NCBI RefSeq assembly: GCF_009696465.1
Contig: NZ_VULX01000001.1
Span: forward strand, 186,001-250,000
DNA: 64,000 nucleotides
Direction of reading: 5' to 3'
Source: Inconstantimicrobium porci
GTDB lineage: Bacteria; Bacillota; Clostridia; Clostridiales; Clostridiaceae
Positions 62,484 through 64,000 of the stretch are shown here, one piece after another. The position numbers and the translations under genes are program-made. The notes beneath the pieces were generated by a model that did not search any database, was not told the origin of the DNA, and was given only the letters and a program-made list of their open reading frames with translations. Numbering within the stretch: the first letter of the stretch is position 1; the number at the start of each line of letters is the position of its first letter.

Positions 62484-63233
62484 ATGAGTATTAATTATTA
62501 TGAAACTAAAGTTTTGGAAAATTCAGAAGTAACCAATGGGATATATAAGTTAGTAATTGAAGAAAAGAACAGTGTTAAACCAGGACAGTTTTATATGATT
62601 CTTCCTAAAACAGCTGTACTAGGAAGACCAATATCAGTATGTAAGACAGAAAATGATACAGTTACATTTTGTTATGCATTAATAGGGAAAGGTACAAAAG
62701 AGTTTGCTAACATGAAAAAGGGTGATACAATAAAAGTTTTTGGACCACTTGGCAATGGCTTTGATGTAGAGAATATTATAAAAGAAAATAAAAAAATAGC
62801 AGTTGTTGGTGGTGGAATAGGTACTGCACCAATGATTAAAACTGCAGAAGACTTAAAGAATGCAGATAATTCATGCTATATACACAGCTTCTTTGGATTT
62901 AGAGATGATGTTTATCTTGAAGAGGAAATCAAGACATACAGTGATGAATACTCATGTGCTACTAATACAGGATCTCATGGACATAAAGGCTTTGTTACAG
63001 ATTTACTAAATCCTGAAGAATTTGATATCGTACTTTGCTGCGGTCCTGAAATAATGATGCAGAAAGTAGTAAATATGTGTAAAGAATCAGGAACGAAGGT
63101 TCTTATCTCAATGGAAAAACATATGGCATGCGGTGTTGGAGCATGTCTTGTATGTACATGCAAGACTAAAGGAGGCAATAAAAGAACTTGTAAAGACGGG
63201 CCAGTATTTGATGGATATGAGGTGGAGTTTTAA
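62484..63233 (+). CDS. pyrK: Dihydroorotate dehydrogenase electron transfer subunit
   Basis: 249-residue iron-sulfur flavoprotein that passes electrons from dihydroorotate dehydrogenase B to NAD. FAD-binding region LGRPISV (about residue 45), NAD loop [10 protein letters not shown] (about 110-119) and the C-terminal 2Fe-2S loop [11 protein letters not shown] (about 213-223) plus a later Cys are all present. It is paired with pyrD directly downstream. A separate, Cys-richer relative lies at 50331. AAGGGG precedes the ATG. Confidence 0.95.
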   Translation: MSINYYETKVLENSEVTNGIYKLVIEEKNSVKPGQFYMILPKTAVLGRPISVCKTENDTVTFCYALIGKGTKEFANMKKGDTIKVFGPLGNGFDVENIIKENKKIAVVGGGIGTAPMIKTAEDLKNADNSCYIHSFFGFRDDVYLEEEIKTYSDEYSCATNTGSHGHKGFVTDLLNPEEFDIVLCCGPEIMMQKVVNMCKESGTKVLISMEKHMACGVGACLVCTCKTKGGNKRTCKDGPVFDGYEVEF

Positions 63234-63235
63234 TT

Positions 63236-64000
63236 ATGGAGAATAAAGATATGATGAGCGTAAGTATAAATGGTGTGGATTTTAAGAATCCTATAATTGC
63301 CGCTTCTGGTACTTTTGGATTTGGACATGAATACAGTGAGTTTTATGATGTGGGAATGCTTGGAGGTATCTGCTCTAAAGGTCTTACCATTGAACCTAAA
63401 GAAGGAAATTCTGGCATTAGAGTATTTGAAACACCATCTGGCATGATGAATTCAGTAGGTCTTCAGAATCCAGGAGTAAGAAAATTTATTGAAAATGAGC
63501 TTCCTTATATGAAAACATTAGGAACAAATGTAATAGCTAATATCGGAGGAGCAAGCATAGAAGATTATGAGAAAGCAGTAATGCTGATTAATGAAACTGA
63601 TGTGCAGATGATAGAGCTTAATATCTCATGTCCTAATGTAAAATCAGGAGGTATGGCTTTTGGTATAAAATCTGATGTGGCAAAAGAAGTTGTATCTAAG
63701 ATAAAAGCTATAAGTAAGAAATCGCTAATGGTTAAGCTGTCACCAAATGCTGAAAATATAGTAGATATGGCATATAAGTGTGTAGAAGCAGGAGCGGATT
63801 CACTGTCACTAATAAATACAGTGCAGGGTATGGCTATAGATGTAAGAAATAGAAAGCCGGTGTTTGAAAATACATTTGCCGGGCTTTCAGGTCCTGCTGT
63901 AAAACCTATAGCCTTAAGAATGGTTTATCAGGTCTGTAAGGAAGTTAATGTGCCTGTTGTAGGACTTGGTGGAATAACATGTGGTGAAGATGTTATTGAG
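63236..64000 (+). CDS. pyrD: Dihydroorotate dehydrogenase B catalytic subunit, partial
   Basis: First 255 residues of a class 1B dihydroorotate dehydrogenase; the gene runs past the window end. The FMN-binding start ([12 protein letters not shown]), SVGLQNPG, the catalytic cysteine in [11 protein letters not shown] (about residues 131-141) and KLSPNAEN are intact. The class 1B type needs PyrK. GGTGGAG lies 8 bases before the ATG, 2 bases after the pyrK stop. pyrE is expected beyond the window. Confidence 0.95.
   Translation, partial: MENKDMMSVSINGVDFKNPIIAASGTFGFGHEYSEFYDVGMLGGICSKGLTIEPKEGNSGIRVFETPSGMMNSVGLQNPGVRKFIENELPYMKTLGTNVIANIGGASIEDYEKAVMLINETDVQMIELNISCPNVKSGGMAFGIKSDVAKEVVSKIKAISKKSLMVKLSPNAENIVDMAYKCVEAGADSLSLINTVQGMAIDVRNRKPVFENTFAGLSGPAVKPIALRMVYQVCKEVNVPVVGLGGITCGEDVIE

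Noticed and set aside
1-64000. CRISPR arrays, tRNA, rRNA, insertion sequences
   Set aside because: I saw no repeat-spacer pattern, no cloverleaf-like sequence and no transposase on either strand.

Overview
This window is a piece of chromosome from an AT-rich, endospore-forming member of the Firmicutes, most likely a Clostridiaceae-type anaerobe. Evidence: a full spoIIIAA-AH operon, spoIVB next to spo0A, spoIIM, ytfJ, strong purine-rich ribosome binding sites, AGA-biased arginine codons and a gene order that matches clostridial chromosomes. Almost everything is core chromosome. I see no rRNA, tRNA, CRISPR array, insertion sequence or prophage; a lone holin-like gene is the only phage-type item. 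No gap without a gene exceeds 300 bases.

Layout. 1-14.0 kb: cell wall and division genes (end of a class B PBP, murE, murF, mraY, a SEDS gene, ftsQ/divIB, two DUF881 genes around sbp, yggS, sepF, ylmH, divIVA), then rluD, pyrR and a THUMP RNA methyltransferase. murD, murG and ftsA/ftsZ are absent from the cluster. 14-15.8 kb: rqcH on the minus strand. 15.8-22.2 kb: a lipoprotein gene, then a tightly overlapping type IV pilus/competence-type operon (ATPase, platform protein, four prepilin-like proteins, three small proteins resembling PilM/N/O by position). 22.4-28.4 kb: efp, a zinc-ribbon protein and spoIIIAA-AH. 28.5-38.3 kb: a housekeeping run asp23-nusB-folD-xseA-xseB-ispA-dxs-tlyA-nadK-argR-recN. 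38.4-46.9 kb: sporulation and wall genes (spoIVB, spo0A, a NUDIX hydrolase, spoIIM, two D,D-carboxypeptidases), scpAB, and ytfJ plus DUF2953 on the minus strand.

46.9-51.3 kb is a minus-strand accessory patch: the holin-like gene, an Orn/Lys/Arg decarboxylase gene with two single-base frameshifts, and a two-gene flavin/iron-sulfur redox operon of unknown role. 51.5-58.4 kb: topB, a small hypothetical gene, an unusually long PRPP synthetase, and tldD/tldE, with tldD frameshifted in an A-run. 58.5-64 kb: a TPR-like membrane protein, then the de novo pyrimidine operon pyrB-(mini pyrI)-pyrC-pyrF-pyrK-pyrD, which runs off the window. The operon has a consensus promoter and a PyrR-type attenuator; its likely regulator pyrR lies 47 kb away in the same window.

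Best leads: a 46-residue natural PyrI that is only the zinc domain, with no room for the allosteric domain; the cysteine-rich redox pair; the compact pilin cluster with a non-standard prepilin; interleaved inverted repeats after dacF; and three -1 indels, all in homopolymer runs, that break only decarboxylase and tldD. Function calls rest on motifs and gene order read by eye; no database search was run.
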